Source of the DNA: Streptomyces malaysiensis subsp. samsunensis | GTDB taxonomy: Bacteria > Actinomycetota > Actinomycetes > Streptomycetales > Streptomycetaceae | Assembly (NCBI RefSeq): GCF_024519315.1 | Contig: NZ_JANIIC010000045.1 | Span: 32,536 to 96,535, forward strand | Direction: 5' to 3' | DNA length: 64,000 nt | Translations under genes and position numbers: made by a program | Part shown: positions 34,950 through 43,419 of the stretch, piece by piece | Numbering within the stretch: the stretch's first letter is position 1 | Layout of the letters: each line of letters begins with the position of its first letter | The notes under the pieces: generated by a model | Told to the model about the DNA's origin: nothing | Seen by the model: the letters and a program-made list of their open reading frames with translations, nothing else | Database searches by the model: none

Positions 34950-35885
34950 ATGATGGTCCCGTTCGCGCTGATGGGCCTCGGCGCACTGGCGGCGGCGATG
35001 GCGCCGCGCCTGCTCTCCCGCTCCGACTGGATCGACCGCGAACCCGTGCTCGCCCTCTGGGTGTGGCAGTGCGTGGTCGTCGGGGTGCTCCTGTGCTGTG
35101 CGCTGACCATGGCGCTCACGGCGGCGGCCGCCTGGGACGCCGTACGCGGCAATGTCTTCGCCCCGGCGCCCAAGGGCGTGGTGGAGGCGTACGCGCTGTC
35201 CGGCTACGGGCCGCTGGCCGCGCCCATCGCCCTGGCGCTCGCCTTCGGGGCCGTCTGGAGCGCGGTGATGCTCACCCGCGAGATCGGCCGCGCCCGCGCC
35301 TGGCGCAAGCAGCACCGCGCCGAACTCCTCGTCCGCTCCCCCGTCCTGCCCGGTGAGGAGCCCAGCGGGGAGCGTCTGGTCGTCCTGGAGAGCGAGAAGC
35401 CGGACGCCTGGTGGCTGCCGGACACCACGCCCCAGCTCGTCATCACCACGGCGGCGCTGCGCCGCCTCAAGGGCCGTCGGCTGGACGCCGTGATCGCCCA
35501 TGAGCAGGGCCACGCCCGCGCCCGCCACCACTGGCTGCTGCACTGCTCAGGCGCGCTGGCCACCGGCTTTCCGCAGGTGACCATGTTCGCGGCGTTCCGC
35601 GACGAGGTGTACCGGCTGGTCGAACTGGCCGCCGACGACTCCGCGTCACGACGCTTCGGGCGGACGACCACCGCGCTCGCGCTCGTCGAACTCAACGAGG
35701 ACCGCGGGGTGTTCGGCCCCTGCCCCAGCGCGCTCGCCCAGGTTCCGCAGCGGGTGGACCGGCTGCTGGCCCCGGCCTCCCGCCTCCCGGTGGCGCGCCG
35801 CTGGCGCCTTACGGCCACCGCGGCGCTCGTCCCGGTCGTCCCGCTCCTGGTCACCCTGGTCCCGGCGCTGCGGGTGCTGGGGTAG
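34950..35885 (+). CDS. M56 family (BlaR1-like) membrane metallopeptidase
   Basis: A 311-residue membrane protease. Two or three N-terminal membrane segments are followed by a gluzincin domain with the zinc motif AHEQGHARARHHW (His184, Glu185, His188) and a downstream Glu/Asp in LVELAADDSASRRFG. A last membrane segment ends the protein. Two adjacent ATGs (34950, 34953) are possible starts. Streptomyces commonly pairs M56 proteins with BlaI-type repressors; none is here, but a DUF5134 gene precedes it. Confidence 0.9.
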   Translation: MMVPFALMGLGALAAAMAPRLLSRSDWIDREPVLALWVWQCVVVGVLLCCALTMALTAAAAWDAVRGNVFAPAPKGVVEAYALSGYGPLAAPIALALAFGAVWSAVMLTREIGRARAWRKQHRAELLVRSPVLPGEEPSGERLVVLESEKPDAWWLPDTTPQLVITTAALRRLKGRRLDAVIAHEQGHARARHHWLLHCSGALATGFPQVTMFAAFRDEVYRLVELAADDSASRRFGRTTTALALVELNEDRGVFGPCPSALAQVPQRVDRLLAPASRLPVARRWRLTATAALVPVVPLLVTLVPALRVLG

Positions 35886-35927
35886 CCGCCCGCGGCACAC
35901 GAGGCCGCCCAGCTTGTGGCCGCCCAG

Positions 35928-36108
35928 CCCATCACAAGGGTCCCCGGCCGGGCCTACCAGGGCCCCTGGCTCCGGGGCCGCCGCAGGGGCTTCCCGGCCT
36001 CCCCGACCGCCGTAAGGGCAGTGGTCTCCCGGATGACGGTAAGGACCCCTGGCCTCGCGGACGACCGTAAGGACCCCAGGTCTCCCAGCCCGTCATAAGG
36101 GCCTCCTG
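35928..36108. repeat. Degenerate tandem repeat of about 28 bp
   Basis: Between M56 and PAP2 genes, units built around GACCGTAAGGACCCCWGGYCTC recur at roughly 28-base spacing (GCCGTAAGGGC, GACGGTAAGGAC, GACCGTAAGGAC, CGTCATAAGGGC, with an earlier CATCACAAGGGT). Copies diverge at 20-40% of positions. No gene or hairpin explains it. Confidence 0.7.
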
Positions 36109-36142
36109 GCTCCATGGCCCGCCCGTCGGCGATCATCGACCC

Positions 36143-36832
36143 ATGCAGCCGGCAACCCTCCACCGCCGAGCCGCCCTCACCGCGGCCGTGTTCACTGCAC
36201 TCTTCCTGGTGCTGCTCGCCCTGGTGGCCACCCATTGGGGGCCCCTGGGAAGCACCGACCGGGACATCGTCGTCGCCCTGCACCGCTCCGCCGTGGAGCA
36301 CCACGGCTGGACCAAGGCCAACAGAGTGCTCACGGACTGGGTCTGGGACCCCTGGACGATGCGTGCGCTGCTGGCCGTGGCCGTGGGATGGCTGCTGTGG
36401 CGCGGGGAGTGGCGACTCGCCCTCTGGGTCGCCGTCACGGCGGCGGCGGGCACGGCGCTGCAACAGGCGATCAAGGCCGGCGTCGACCGGGCACGTCCCC
36501 AGTGGCCGGATCCGGTGGACTCGGCGCACTACGCGGCCTTCCCGTCCGGCCACGCCCTGACCACCACCGTCACCTTCGGGCTGCTGCTGTGGCTGCTGAC
36601 GCTGCACGGGGCGCCCGCGAAGTGGCTGCGGCTCATGGCCGTCGTGGCCGCCGTGTCCGTGCTGGGGGTCGGCTTCACCCGCCTCTATCTGGGCGTCCAC
36701 TGGCCCAGCGACGTCCTGGCCGGCTGGCTGCTGGGCGCGGCGCTGGTGTACGCGGCGATCGCCTCGTACGGCTACGTCCGGAGCCGTACGAGCGAGCGCC
36801 GGGCGTCCCCCGAGGGGAAAGTGCGGTCATGA
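36143..36832 (+). CDS. PAP2 family phosphatase
   Basis: A 229-residue membrane lipid phosphatase with about six membrane segments. The three PAP2 signatures are KAGVDRARPQWP (KxxxxxxRP), FPSGHALTTT (PSGH) and TRLYLGVHWPSDVLAG (SRxxxxxHxxxD with Thr for Ser). It dephosphorylates a lipid phosphate such as phosphatidate or undecaprenyl diphosphate. Its last codons belong to a 77-base sequence that recurs before the pirin gene, suggesting that PAP2 and pirin once overlapped as ATGA. Confidence 0.93.
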   Translation: MQPATLHRRAALTAAVFTALFLVLLALVATHWGPLGSTDRDIVVALHRSAVEHHGWTKANRVLTDWVWDPWTMRALLAVAVGWLLWRGEWRLALWVAVTAAAGTALQQAIKAGVDRARPQWPDPVDSAHYAAFPSGHALTTTVTFGLLLWLLTLHGAPAKWLRLMAVVAAVSVLGVGFTRLYLGVHWPSDVLAGWLLGAALVYAAIASYGYVRSRTSERRASPEGKVRS

Positions 36833-36833
36833 G
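36757..36833 (+). repeat. PAP2/pirin junction sequence, copy A
   Basis: Covers the last PAP2 codons and its TGA. About 85% identical by hand alignment to 40563-40639 (one indel). It holds the inverted repeat TCGTACGGCT-N8-AGCCGTACGA and ends GTGCGGTCATGAGC, where TGA is the PAP2 stop and ATG would be a downstream start. Confidence 0.85.
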
Positions 36834-36837
36834 CGAT

Positions 36838-36869
36838 CGTCGGCGGGAGGGGCACGCCTCCCGCCGACG
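36838..36869. terminator. Bidirectional hairpin after PAP2
   Basis: CGTCGGCGGGAGG pairs with CCTCCCGCCGACG around six bases, between the PAP2 stop and the convergent MFS remnant. Confidence 0.65.
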
Positions 36870-36910
36870 CCTCCGGGGCCACGGGCCGCGCGGGCGGCCC
36901 GCCGCACACC

Positions 36911-37924
36911 TCAAGGGGATCGTCGTTCCCGCAGATCGCTTGCCTTGACCCCGAGCAGCAGCAGGGCGACGGCGAGCAGCACGATGCCGGCGCTGATCTG
37001 AAGGCCGAGGGCGAGGCTGCCGGTGCCGGCCTGGATGAAGCCGAGCAGGGATGGGGAGGCGGCCGCGGCGAACGAGCCCATCGAGGTGACGAGGGCGATG
37101 CCGGTGGCTGCCGCGCGCTCTCCCAGGTAGATGGAGGGGATCGAGTAGAACACGGTGAGGCCGGAGTAGTGGGCCGCGGCGAGGACCGCCAGCAGCGCCA
37201 CGACGACGATGACGCTGCCGCTGGACACCGAGAGCGCGACCATCGCGAGGGCGGCCACGGTCCAGCTGAGGGCCGCGTGCCAGCGGCGTTCGAGGGTGCG
37301 GTCGGAGTGCCGTCCCACGATCAGCATGACCACGATGCCGAGCAGGGGCGGCAGGGCGGAGAAGAGCCCGAGGTCGAGGACGTCGCCGACGCCCGCCTCG
37401 GCGATGATCCTCGGCGTCCAGAACGACACGGCGTTGGCCAGGGTGTAGGCGCCGCAGGCGCACAGACCGGTGATCCACACCTTGGGGTCCCGCAGCGCGA
37501 TGCGCAGACCGCCGTGCCCGCCGGCCGCCTCCTCGTCGCCCTTGCGCCGCTGGTCCGCGTCGAGGTCCGCGCGTACGGCAGCCCGCTGCGCGGGGGTCAG
37601 CCACCGCGCCTGTCCGGGTTCGTCGACGAGCCACAGGAGGACGACCCCGGCGAGCACGATCGGGGGGATGCCCTCGATGAGGAAGAGCCACTGCCAGTCG
37701 GCGAGGCCGGCGATGCCGCCGAAGGTGTGCATGATGCCGCCGGACATCAGGGAGCCCACGACGCCGGAGATGGGCACGCCCGCGAAGAACACCGCGGTCA
37801 TGCGGGTGCGCCGGTCGGAGGGGAACCAGCGGGACAGGAAGTAGAGCGCCCCGGGGAAGAAACCGGCCTCGGCGACACCGAGGAGGAACCGGGCGATGTA
37901 GAAGGTGATCTCCACCCGGTACAC
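36911..37924 (-). pseudogene. MFS transporter lacking its N-terminal segments
   Basis: The surviving frame encodes 337 residues of an anion:cation-symporter-type MFS protein, starting within the third membrane segment (ITFYIARFLLGVAEAGFFPG) and continuing to a normal C-terminus (GVKASDLRERRSP). The family is normally about 430 residues, so roughly the first 90-100 residues and the promoter are missing. The break falls at about 37905-37925, exactly where the opposite-strand acyl-CoA ligase also loses its 5' end. The remaining frame is undisrupted, so the loss may be recent or a short product may still be made, but it lacks segments needed for transport. Confidence 0.8.
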
Positions 37925-39262
37925 CGCCGACGAGGTGCGTCACACGCTCGCCCATGCCAGGGTCTCCACGCTGTTCGTCGCCGACCGCGTCCTGCGTGTC
38001 GACTTCTGCGCCATGCTGCGCGAACTCGGCGTCGGCGAGGACTCCACGGCCACCTGCCGCGGCCTGCCCGACCTGGAGCGAGTCGTGGTGTGCGGGCAGG
38101 AGGTACCCGAGTGGGCGACGGCGTGGCCGCGGTTCCTGGCCGGGGCCACCGGCGACGCCCCCGCGACCGGCGCCCCCGACGACATCCTGCTGGTCCAGTA
38201 CACCTCCGGCACCACCTCCCGTCCCAGGGCGTACTGCTCACCCAGCGCGGCATGTGCGCCGACGCGTTCTTCTCCGGTGCGCGCCTCGGCCTGCGTCCCG
38301 GCGACCGCTTCCACAGCGCCCGGCCCTTCTTCCACGTCGCCGGCAGCACCCTGTCCGTACTGGCGTCCATCCAGCACGCCACGACTCTGGTGACCATGCC
38401 GAAGTTCGAACCGGCCGAAGCGCTGCGGCTGTTGGAGAGCGAACGCTGCACCCACTTCTCCGGCAACGACACCATCGCGCTGATGCTGCTCAACCACCCC
38501 GACCGCGCACACCGCACACTGCACCTGCGGGGTGCGTGGGTGGCGGCCTCCCCCACCGTCATCCGCCGGGTGATCGACGAGTTGGGTGCCACCGAGTGCG
38601 TCGCCGGATACGGTCTGTCCGAAGCCTCGCCCAATGTCGCCCAGTCCTGCTGGTGGGAGGGCCACCAGGTCAGGGCGTCCGGTGCGATGCTGCTGGAGCC
38701 CGGCGTCGAGGTGCGCATCCGCGCCGCGGACGACACCCGCGACTGCGGTCCCGGCGAGCCGGGTTCGATCCTGGTGCGCGGCTGGAACGTCATGCGGGGC
38801 TATCTGGACGCGCCGGAGGCGACCGCCGCCGCCATCGACCCCGCCGGCTGGCTGGCCACCGGTGACGTCGGCACGCTCGATGCCACGGGCCGGCTGTACT
38901 TCGTGGGCCGCACCAAGGACATCATCCGGGTCGGAGGCGAGAACGTCGCACCGGCCGACGTGGAGAACACCTTGCACCGCCATCCGCGGGTACGGCAGGC
39001 CGTCGTGGTCGGCGTCCCCGACGAGCGACTGGTCGAAGTGGTGTTCGCGTTCGTCGTCCTCACCGAACCGGGCACCACCGAGGACGAACTGATCGCCTGG
39101 GCGCGCACCCGTATGGCCGGGTTCAAGGTGCCCCGCCATCTGCGCATCGTCGAAGGGTTCGAGGAGATCGGTATGACCGCCAGCTCCAAGGTGCGGAAGA
39201 ACCGGCTCGCCGCCCACGCCCGCGGCCTGCTCGCACAGCGTGACGACGAGGTACCGGCATGA
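37905..39262 (+). pseudogene. Acyl-CoA ligase, 5'-truncated and frameshifted
   Basis: An ANL-superfamily ligase. The reading starts abruptly within the N-terminal domain (STRYTADEVRHTLAHA), lacking about 80 residues. At about 38215-38225 the ATP-loop YTSGTTSRP should continue KGVLL; one base is missing (CGTCCCAGGGCGTACTGC) and the protein resumes in another frame as QGVLLTQRGMCADAFF. Later motifs are intact: GYGLSEASPNVAQ, WLATGDVGTLDATGRLYFVG and the C-terminal Lys region ASSKVRKNRL. The stop overlaps the next ATG (ATGA). The gene cannot give a full enzyme. Confidence 0.85.
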
Positions 39263-39700
39263 CCGGCGTGATCCGTATCCCCACCCCCGTCACCCGTCTG
39301 CTCGGTATCGACCTGCCCGTCATCCAGGCCGGTATGTCCTGGGCCTCCTCGTGTTCGGCCCTGCCGCTGGCGGTCAGCGGGGCCGGTGGCCTCGGAGTCG
39401 TCGCCGCGGGGCCCATGCGCCTGGACGACCTGGCCCGTACCCTCGATGAGATGGCCGCCGGCACCGGCCGTCCCTGGGCGGTCAATCTGCCGCTCCACCG
39501 GGCGGGGGCCGACGACGTCATCGATCTGCTCCTCGCCCGCCGGCCGCCCGTACTGATCGCCTCGCAGGGCGGGCCACGCCGCTACCTGGAGCGTTTCCGT
39601 GCCATCGGCACCGTCTGCCTGCATGTCGTCGCCGGTGTCGAGCACGCCCGCAAGGCCGCCGACGCGGGCGTCGACGGGCTGTATCGCCATCGGCCGCCGA
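39259..39700 (+). pseudogene. Nitronate monooxygenase-family gene, 3' end lost
   Basis: ATG 39259 overlaps the ligase stop. The N-terminal 145 residues are a clear FMN TIM-barrel start: LGIDLPVIQAGMSWASS, AVSGAGGLGVVAAGPM, RPPVLIASQGG, CLHVVAGVEHARKAADAGVD. Soon after GVDGL the frame slips by one base (the continuation IAIG is in another frame) and similarity ends near 39700; the family needs about 320 residues including the catalytic His region, which is missing. Convergent with the O-methyltransferase, whose stop lies 28 bases away. Confidence 0.8.
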
Positions 39701-39727
39701 CGGGGACAGCGCCGTCCAGCGGAGCGC

Positions 39728-40405
39728 TCAGCCGAGCCGCACACCCGCCAGGATCCCGTGTGCGACGGGCAGGCGCAGTGCGAGATAGCCGCTGGAGGGG
39801 TCGGCGAGGTAGTCCCGCATCTCACGGTGCATATCGAAGCCGAAGTCCATGTCCATGTCGTCCACGAGCACCAGCGCGCCCCGGCGCAGCCGGGGTTCCA
39901 CCACCTCGAGCACCGCGCGGTTGAGGTTGGGCCAGCCGTCCATCAGCAGGAGGTCCACCGACTCGGGCAGCTCCCGCAGGGTCTCCCGTGCGTCGCCGAC
40001 CCGGACGCTCGCGATGTCGGAGAGGCCGGCGGCGGCGATGGCCTCCGTGGCCCTGGCCACCTTGTCCGCCTGGAGCTCCGTGCCGATGACCTGCCCGCCG
40101 CCGTTGTCCCGTACCGCGCTGGCCAGGTAGAGGGTGGACACGCCGAAAGAGGTCCCGTACTCGACGACGGTCCTGGCGCCGGTCGCGCGGGTGAGCAGGT
40201 AGAGCAGCTCACCGCCCTCCTTGGACACCGACATGGAGGCGTCCTTGAACGTCTCGGCCATCTGGCCGGCATCCAGCTCGGCCCAGGCCGCCTTCGGGTC
40301 GGTCACACCGGTCTCGGCGAACGCGCGCTCGTCGCCTTCGCGCTCGGCCTCCAGCAGTCCGTCCAGGACGGTCGCCACGGGCTCGGTGTGCAGTGTGGAC
40401 GGCAT
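39728..40405 (-). CDS. Class I SAM-dependent O-methyltransferase (CCoAOMT/COMT type)
   Basis: A 225-residue methyltransferase. SAM motif I is VVEYGTSFGVSTLYLA, the acidic ribose residue follows in VIGTELQADKV, and the metal/catalytic region is VDLLLMDGWPNLN plus VLVDDMDMDF. This group methylates catechol-like or small hydroxy compounds, often with Mg2+. GAAGGAG before ATG 40405 fixes the start. It is the only intact gene of the block between PAP2 and pirin. A 59-bp element upstream (40441-40499) is nearly the same as one upstream of the polyketide synthase at 58141, so the two may be co-regulated. Confidence 0.9.
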   Translation of the reverse strand: MPSTLHTEPVATVLDGLLEAEREGDERAFAETGVTDPKAAWAELDAGQMAETFKDASMSVSKEGGELLYLLTRATGARTVVEYGTSFGVSTLYLASAVRDNGGGQVIGTELQADKVARATEAIAAAGLSDIASVRVGDARETLRELPESVDLLLMDGWPNLNRAVLEVVEPRLRRGALVLVDDMDMDFGFDMHREMRDYLADPSSGYLALRLPVAHGILAGVRLG

Positions 40406-40440
40406 GCGATCTCCTTCAGGGTCGACACGGTCACCGGATA

Positions 40441-40499
40441 GATTCTTCTTCCGGCGGCGTCCCGGCCGCCCCCTAAAGATCCCCCTGGCTCCCCCTGAC
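40441..40499 (-). promoter_or_regulatory. G-tract promoter element, copy upstream of O-methyltransferase
   Basis: Read on the minus strand it has three AGGGG-type direct repeats (TCAGGGGGA, CAGGGGGAT, TTTAGGGGG) at 10- and 12-base spacing, followed by GCCGCCGGAAGAAGAATC. By hand alignment 49 of 59 positions match 57916-57974 without gaps. It ends 35 bases before the ATG. Repeats at one helical turn fit an activator (LAL/LuxR or SARP-type). Confidence 0.7.
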
Positions 40500-40562
40500 A
40501 GTGGCCGTCGCCGAGGGCGGATGAAGCGCCGACGCGGGGGCCCGGCCGTCCCGAGCAGGGGT

Positions 40563-40639
40563 GATCGCCTCGTACGGCTACGCTCGGAGCCGTACGAACG
40601 AGGGCGAGTCGTCCCCGACAGGAGAGTGCGGTCATGAGC
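40563..40639 (+). repeat. PAP2/pirin junction sequence, copy B
   Basis: Matches 36757-36833 at about 85%. In this copy the ATG within GTGCGGTCATGAGC is the real pirin start, with GACAGGAGAG as ribosome binding site, while the upstream half is a decayed relic of a PAP2 C-terminus (IASYGYARSRTNEG compared with IASYGYVRSRTSER). It keeps the inverted repeat at 40570-40597. Confidence 0.85.
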
Positions 40640-41602
40640 AATCTCGATCTCAGGCCCGCGGCCACCGTGTGCGGCGGCCGCGAGGACGTCACCGCCCGGC
40701 CGGTCCGCGAACTGCTGACCGCCAAGGAGGTCGCACTGGGCGAATCCACGATGGTGCGCCGGCTGCTGCCGAACCTCGGGCGGCGCATGGTGGGGGCCTG
40801 GTGCTTCATCGACCACTACGGCCCGGACGACATCGCCCAGGAGCCGGGCATGCAGGTCCCTCCGCATCCGCATATGGGGCTTCAGACGGTCAGCTGGCTG
40901 CACGACGGCGAGGTGCTGCACCGCGACAGCGTGGGCAGCCTTCAGACGGTGCGCCCCCGCGAGTTGGGGCTGATGACCTCGGGCCGGGCCATCGCGCACT
41001 CCGAGGAGTCCCCGCGCGAGCACGCCAGGCTGCTGCACGGGGCCCAGCTGTGGGTCGCGCTGCCCGACGGCGACCGCCATATCGCCCCCGCGTGGGAGCA
41101 CCACGCCGAGCTGCCCCGGGTGACCGGCGGCGGAGGGCTGCGGGCGACGGTGATCCTCGGCGAACTGGACGGCGCGGTCTCCCCCGGCACCACCTTCACC
41201 CCGCTGATGGGCGCGGACATAGCCCTCGCGGCCGGGACCGACGCCCGGCTGCCGGTGCGGCCCGACTTCGAGTACGCGGCGCTCACCATGTCCGGCGAGG
41301 CCGAGGTGGACGGGGTGCGCCTCGCGCCCGGCTCGCTCCTCTACCTCGGCTGCGGACGCGCCGAGCTGCCGCTGCGGGCGGATGTGGACAGCGCGTTCAT
41401 GCTGCTGGGCGGCGAGCCCTTCGAAGAGAAGATCGTGATGTGGTGGAACTTCATCGGGCAGTCCCATGAGGAGATCACACAGGCCCGCACGGACTGGGCG
41501 GCGGGCACGCGCTTCGGTGAGGTCCACGGCTACGACGGCGCCCCGCTGCGCGCCCCCGAGCTCCCCCCGGTGCCGCTGAAGCCGCGCGGACGCACCCGCT
41601 GA
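40634..41602 (+). CDS. Pirin family protein
   Basis: A 322-residue bicupin. The N-terminal pirin motif holds the metal ligands: PHPHMGLQTVSWLHDGEVLH, followed by the conserved RPRELGLMTSGRAIAHSEES. The C-terminal cupin ends with FEEKIVMWWNFIGQSHEEI. Pirins are Fe(II) or quercetinase-type proteins or act as regulators. The upstream 77 bases duplicate the end of the PAP2 gene. Confidence 0.93.
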   Translation: MSNLDLRPAATVCGGREDVTARPVRELLTAKEVALGESTMVRRLLPNLGRRMVGAWCFIDHYGPDDIAQEPGMQVPPHPHMGLQTVSWLHDGEVLHRDSVGSLQTVRPRELGLMTSGRAIAHSEESPREHARLLHGAQLWVALPDGDRHIAPAWEHHAELPRVTGGGGLRATVILGELDGAVSPGTTFTPLMGADIALAAGTDARLPVRPDFEYAALTMSGEAEVDGVRLAPGSLLYLGCGRAELPLRADVDSAFMLLGGEPFEEKIVMWWNFIGQSHEEITQARTDWAAGTRFGEVHGYDGAPLRAPELPPVPLKPRGRTR

Positions 41603-41624
41603 CCGAGCGGCCGGGGGCCGGCTC

Positions 41625-41673
41625 TTGACTTTCCTGACAGGAAAGCGGGACTCTTACTTTCCCGGTAGGAAAG
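41625..41673 (+). promoter_or_regulatory. Promoter with two operator copies before membrane protein/regulator pair
   Basis: CTTTCCT-GAC-AGGAAAG (41629-41645) and CTTTCC-CGGTA-GGAAAG (41657-41673) are two inverted repeats 28 bases centre to centre. A TTGACT at 41625-41630 overlaps the first. They lie directly upstream of a two-gene unit whose second gene is a winged-helix regulator, so autoregulation is likely. Confidence 0.75.
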
Positions 41674-41685
41674 TGGGGTCCCGCC

Positions 41686-42150
41686 ATGGACAACATCGCT
41701 CCGGAGCAGGCCCGCAGCGCCCTCGACGCGGCCGACCGCGCCCGGCGTCAGGTGGCCGAGGAAGTCGGCCTGCCCCGCGGCTACTGGTGGGCGATGGCGG
41801 CGGGCTGGCTCCTGCTGGCCGTGCTCGGCAATGTGCTGTCGCCCTGGGTGGCCGGGATCGCGACCGTGGCCTTCGGCGTGGGGCACGGGGTGTTCGCCTC
41901 GCGCCTGCTCGACGGGCGCCGACGCACGGATCGGCTGCTGGTGAGCGCGTCGGTCGCCGGTCGCCGTATCCCGCTCGTCGTGGTCGGCATGCTGTTCGGG
42001 CTCATCGCGGTCACGGTCCTCGCGGCGCTCGCGCTCGACGCCGACGGCGCCGGCCATGCCGGCATCTGGGCGGCGGCGCTGGTCGCGGGCGTCGTCGGGT
42101 TCGGCGGACCGGAGATCCTGCGCGTTCTGCGGCGGTGGGCGCGGGCATGA
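41686..42150 (+). CDS. Membrane protein paired with winged-helix regulator
   Basis: A 154-residue protein: an N-terminal amphipathic helix (EQARSALDAADRARRQVAEE), then four membrane segments in two hairpins. This layout is typical of small actinobacterial membrane proteins encoded with an ArsR/MarR-like regulator. Stop overlaps the regulator's ATG (ATGA). The mRNA start lies close to two inverted-repeat operators. Function unknown. Confidence 0.8.
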   Translation: MDNIAPEQARSALDAADRARRQVAEEVGLPRGYWWAMAAGWLLLAVLGNVLSPWVAGIATVAFGVGHGVFASRLLDGRRRTDRLLVSASVAGRRIPLVVVGMLFGLIAVTVLAALALDADGAGHAGIWAAALVAGVVGFGGPEILRVLRRWARA

Positions 42151-42464
42151 CGGAGGCGCGATTCGACGAGCTGATCCATCCCAGCACCCGGCTGTCGCTG
42201 GTGGCGACGCTGGCGGCCGCCGACTGGGCGGAGTTCGCCTTCCTCAAGGACCGGCTCCAGCTGTCCGACTCGGCGCTGTCCAAGCAGCTCACGACGCTCG
42301 AAGAAGCCGGGTACGTGGCCACGGAACGCCGCCTCAGCGGCAGCCGCCGGAAGGTGCGCGCCCGGCTCACCAGCACCGGGCGGGACGCCTTCAACGGCCA
42401 CATCGCGGCGCTGCGAGCAATCGTCGCCGACGCCACGGCACCGGCCGAGGGGCCTCCGGTGTGA
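42147..42464 (+). CDS. Winged-helix transcriptional regulator (MarR/ArsR-like)
   Basis: A 105-residue single-domain regulator of the HTH_27/YgaP-related type. It reads FDELIHPSTRLSLVATLAAA, then the recognition region LQLSDSALSKQLTTLEEAGY and wing YVATERRLSGSRRKVRARLT. Translation is coupled to the membrane protein (ATGA). Probable target is the paired CTTTCC/GGAAAG sites at 41629-41673. Confidence 0.9.
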   Translation: MTEARFDELIHPSTRLSLVATLAAADWAEFAFLKDRLQLSDSALSKQLTTLEEAGYVATERRLSGSRRKVRARLTSTGRDAFNGHIAALRAIVADATAPAEGPPV

Positions 42465-42563
42465 GGCCGCGTGCGCCGGCTCACGGGGACGGCGAGTTCA
42501 CCAGGACCCCACCCGCACGAATCCCGTTGTCGGGAGTGATCCCGGATAGTTACGTTTGGCCGC

Positions 42564-43253
42564 ATGGCGGATGACGAACGCACACGTGCGGCACGACTGG
42601 TGGCCGCCCAGGCGAAGGCCGCGCGGCTCTTCGCGGAGATCGAGGCGCGCGGGCTGGTCGCGCCCGGCGAGGAAGAGCGGGCGGTCAGCGACCGGGTCCG
42701 GGACCTGGCGAACGAGATGTTCGGTACGACCCGGCACTGGCACAAGCGCATCGTGCGCTCGGGGCCGAACACGCTCATGCCGTACCGGGAGAATCCGCCG
42801 GACCGGGCAATCGGTACGGACGACATCGTGTTCGCCGACTTCGGGCCGATCTTCGAAGAATACGAGGCCGACTTCGGAAGGACATTCGTCCTCGGCGAGG
42901 ATCCGGTCAAGCACCGGCTGCGGGATGATCTGTCCAAGGTGTTCGCCGCGGGGAGGGCATTCTTCGAGAGCGCCCCGGACATCACCGGCGAGCGGCTGCA
43001 CACCGAGGTCGGCCGCCTGGCCGCAGAGGCCGGATGGAAGCTGGGCGGCTGGCACGCAGGACACCTGGTCGGGGAGTTCCCGCACGAGACGATCGACGGC
43101 GCGGACGTGGAGTCGTACATCACGCCCGGCAACGACACACCCCTGCGCCGCACCGACAAGGCCGGGCGCCGCTGCCACTGGATCCTGGAGATCCACCTCA
43201 TCGACCAGGAGCGGGGGTTCGGCGGGTTCCACGAGGAACTGCTCACCCTGTGA
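42564..43253 (+). CDS. M24 family metallopeptidase (aminopeptidase P/creatinase fold)
   Basis: A 229-residue pita-bread protein, shorter than prolidases because it lacks the N-terminal domain. Metal ligands are visible in order: Asp in VFADFGPIFEEYEADFGRTF (two Asp), His in GGWHAGHLVGEFPHE, Glu in LEIHLIDQE and Glu in FGGFHEELLTL. The substrate is unknown. Some M24 proteins act as N-terminal aminopeptidases or on non-peptide amides. Confidence 0.9.
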   Translation: MADDERTRAARLVAAQAKAARLFAEIEARGLVAPGEEERAVSDRVRDLANEMFGTTRHWHKRIVRSGPNTLMPYRENPPDRAIGTDDIVFADFGPIFEEYEADFGRTFVLGEDPVKHRLRDDLSKVFAAGRAFFESAPDITGERLHTEVGRLAAEAGWKLGGWHAGHLVGEFPHETIDGADVESYITPGNDTPLRRTDKAGRRCHWILEIHLIDQERGFGGFHEELLTL

Positions 43254-43419
43254 CCGGTCCCCCGGCCACGTTCCCCGGCCACGTTCCCGTGGCCATCCGA
43301 TAGCTCCGCGTAACGCGACGATCGGCTCTCGGTGACCGGGAAATGACATGGGAGGCGGCCCGGATGCAGAATCGAGAGGGAGCCGAGGAGGCCGAGGAGG
43401 GGGGAGAAAGAAGGCCCTC

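Noticed and set aside
36838..40560. Insertion sequence as cause of the decayed block
   Set aside because: No transposase fragment or terminal inverted repeats were found; the flanking 77-base repeats are too long and diverged for IS target duplications.
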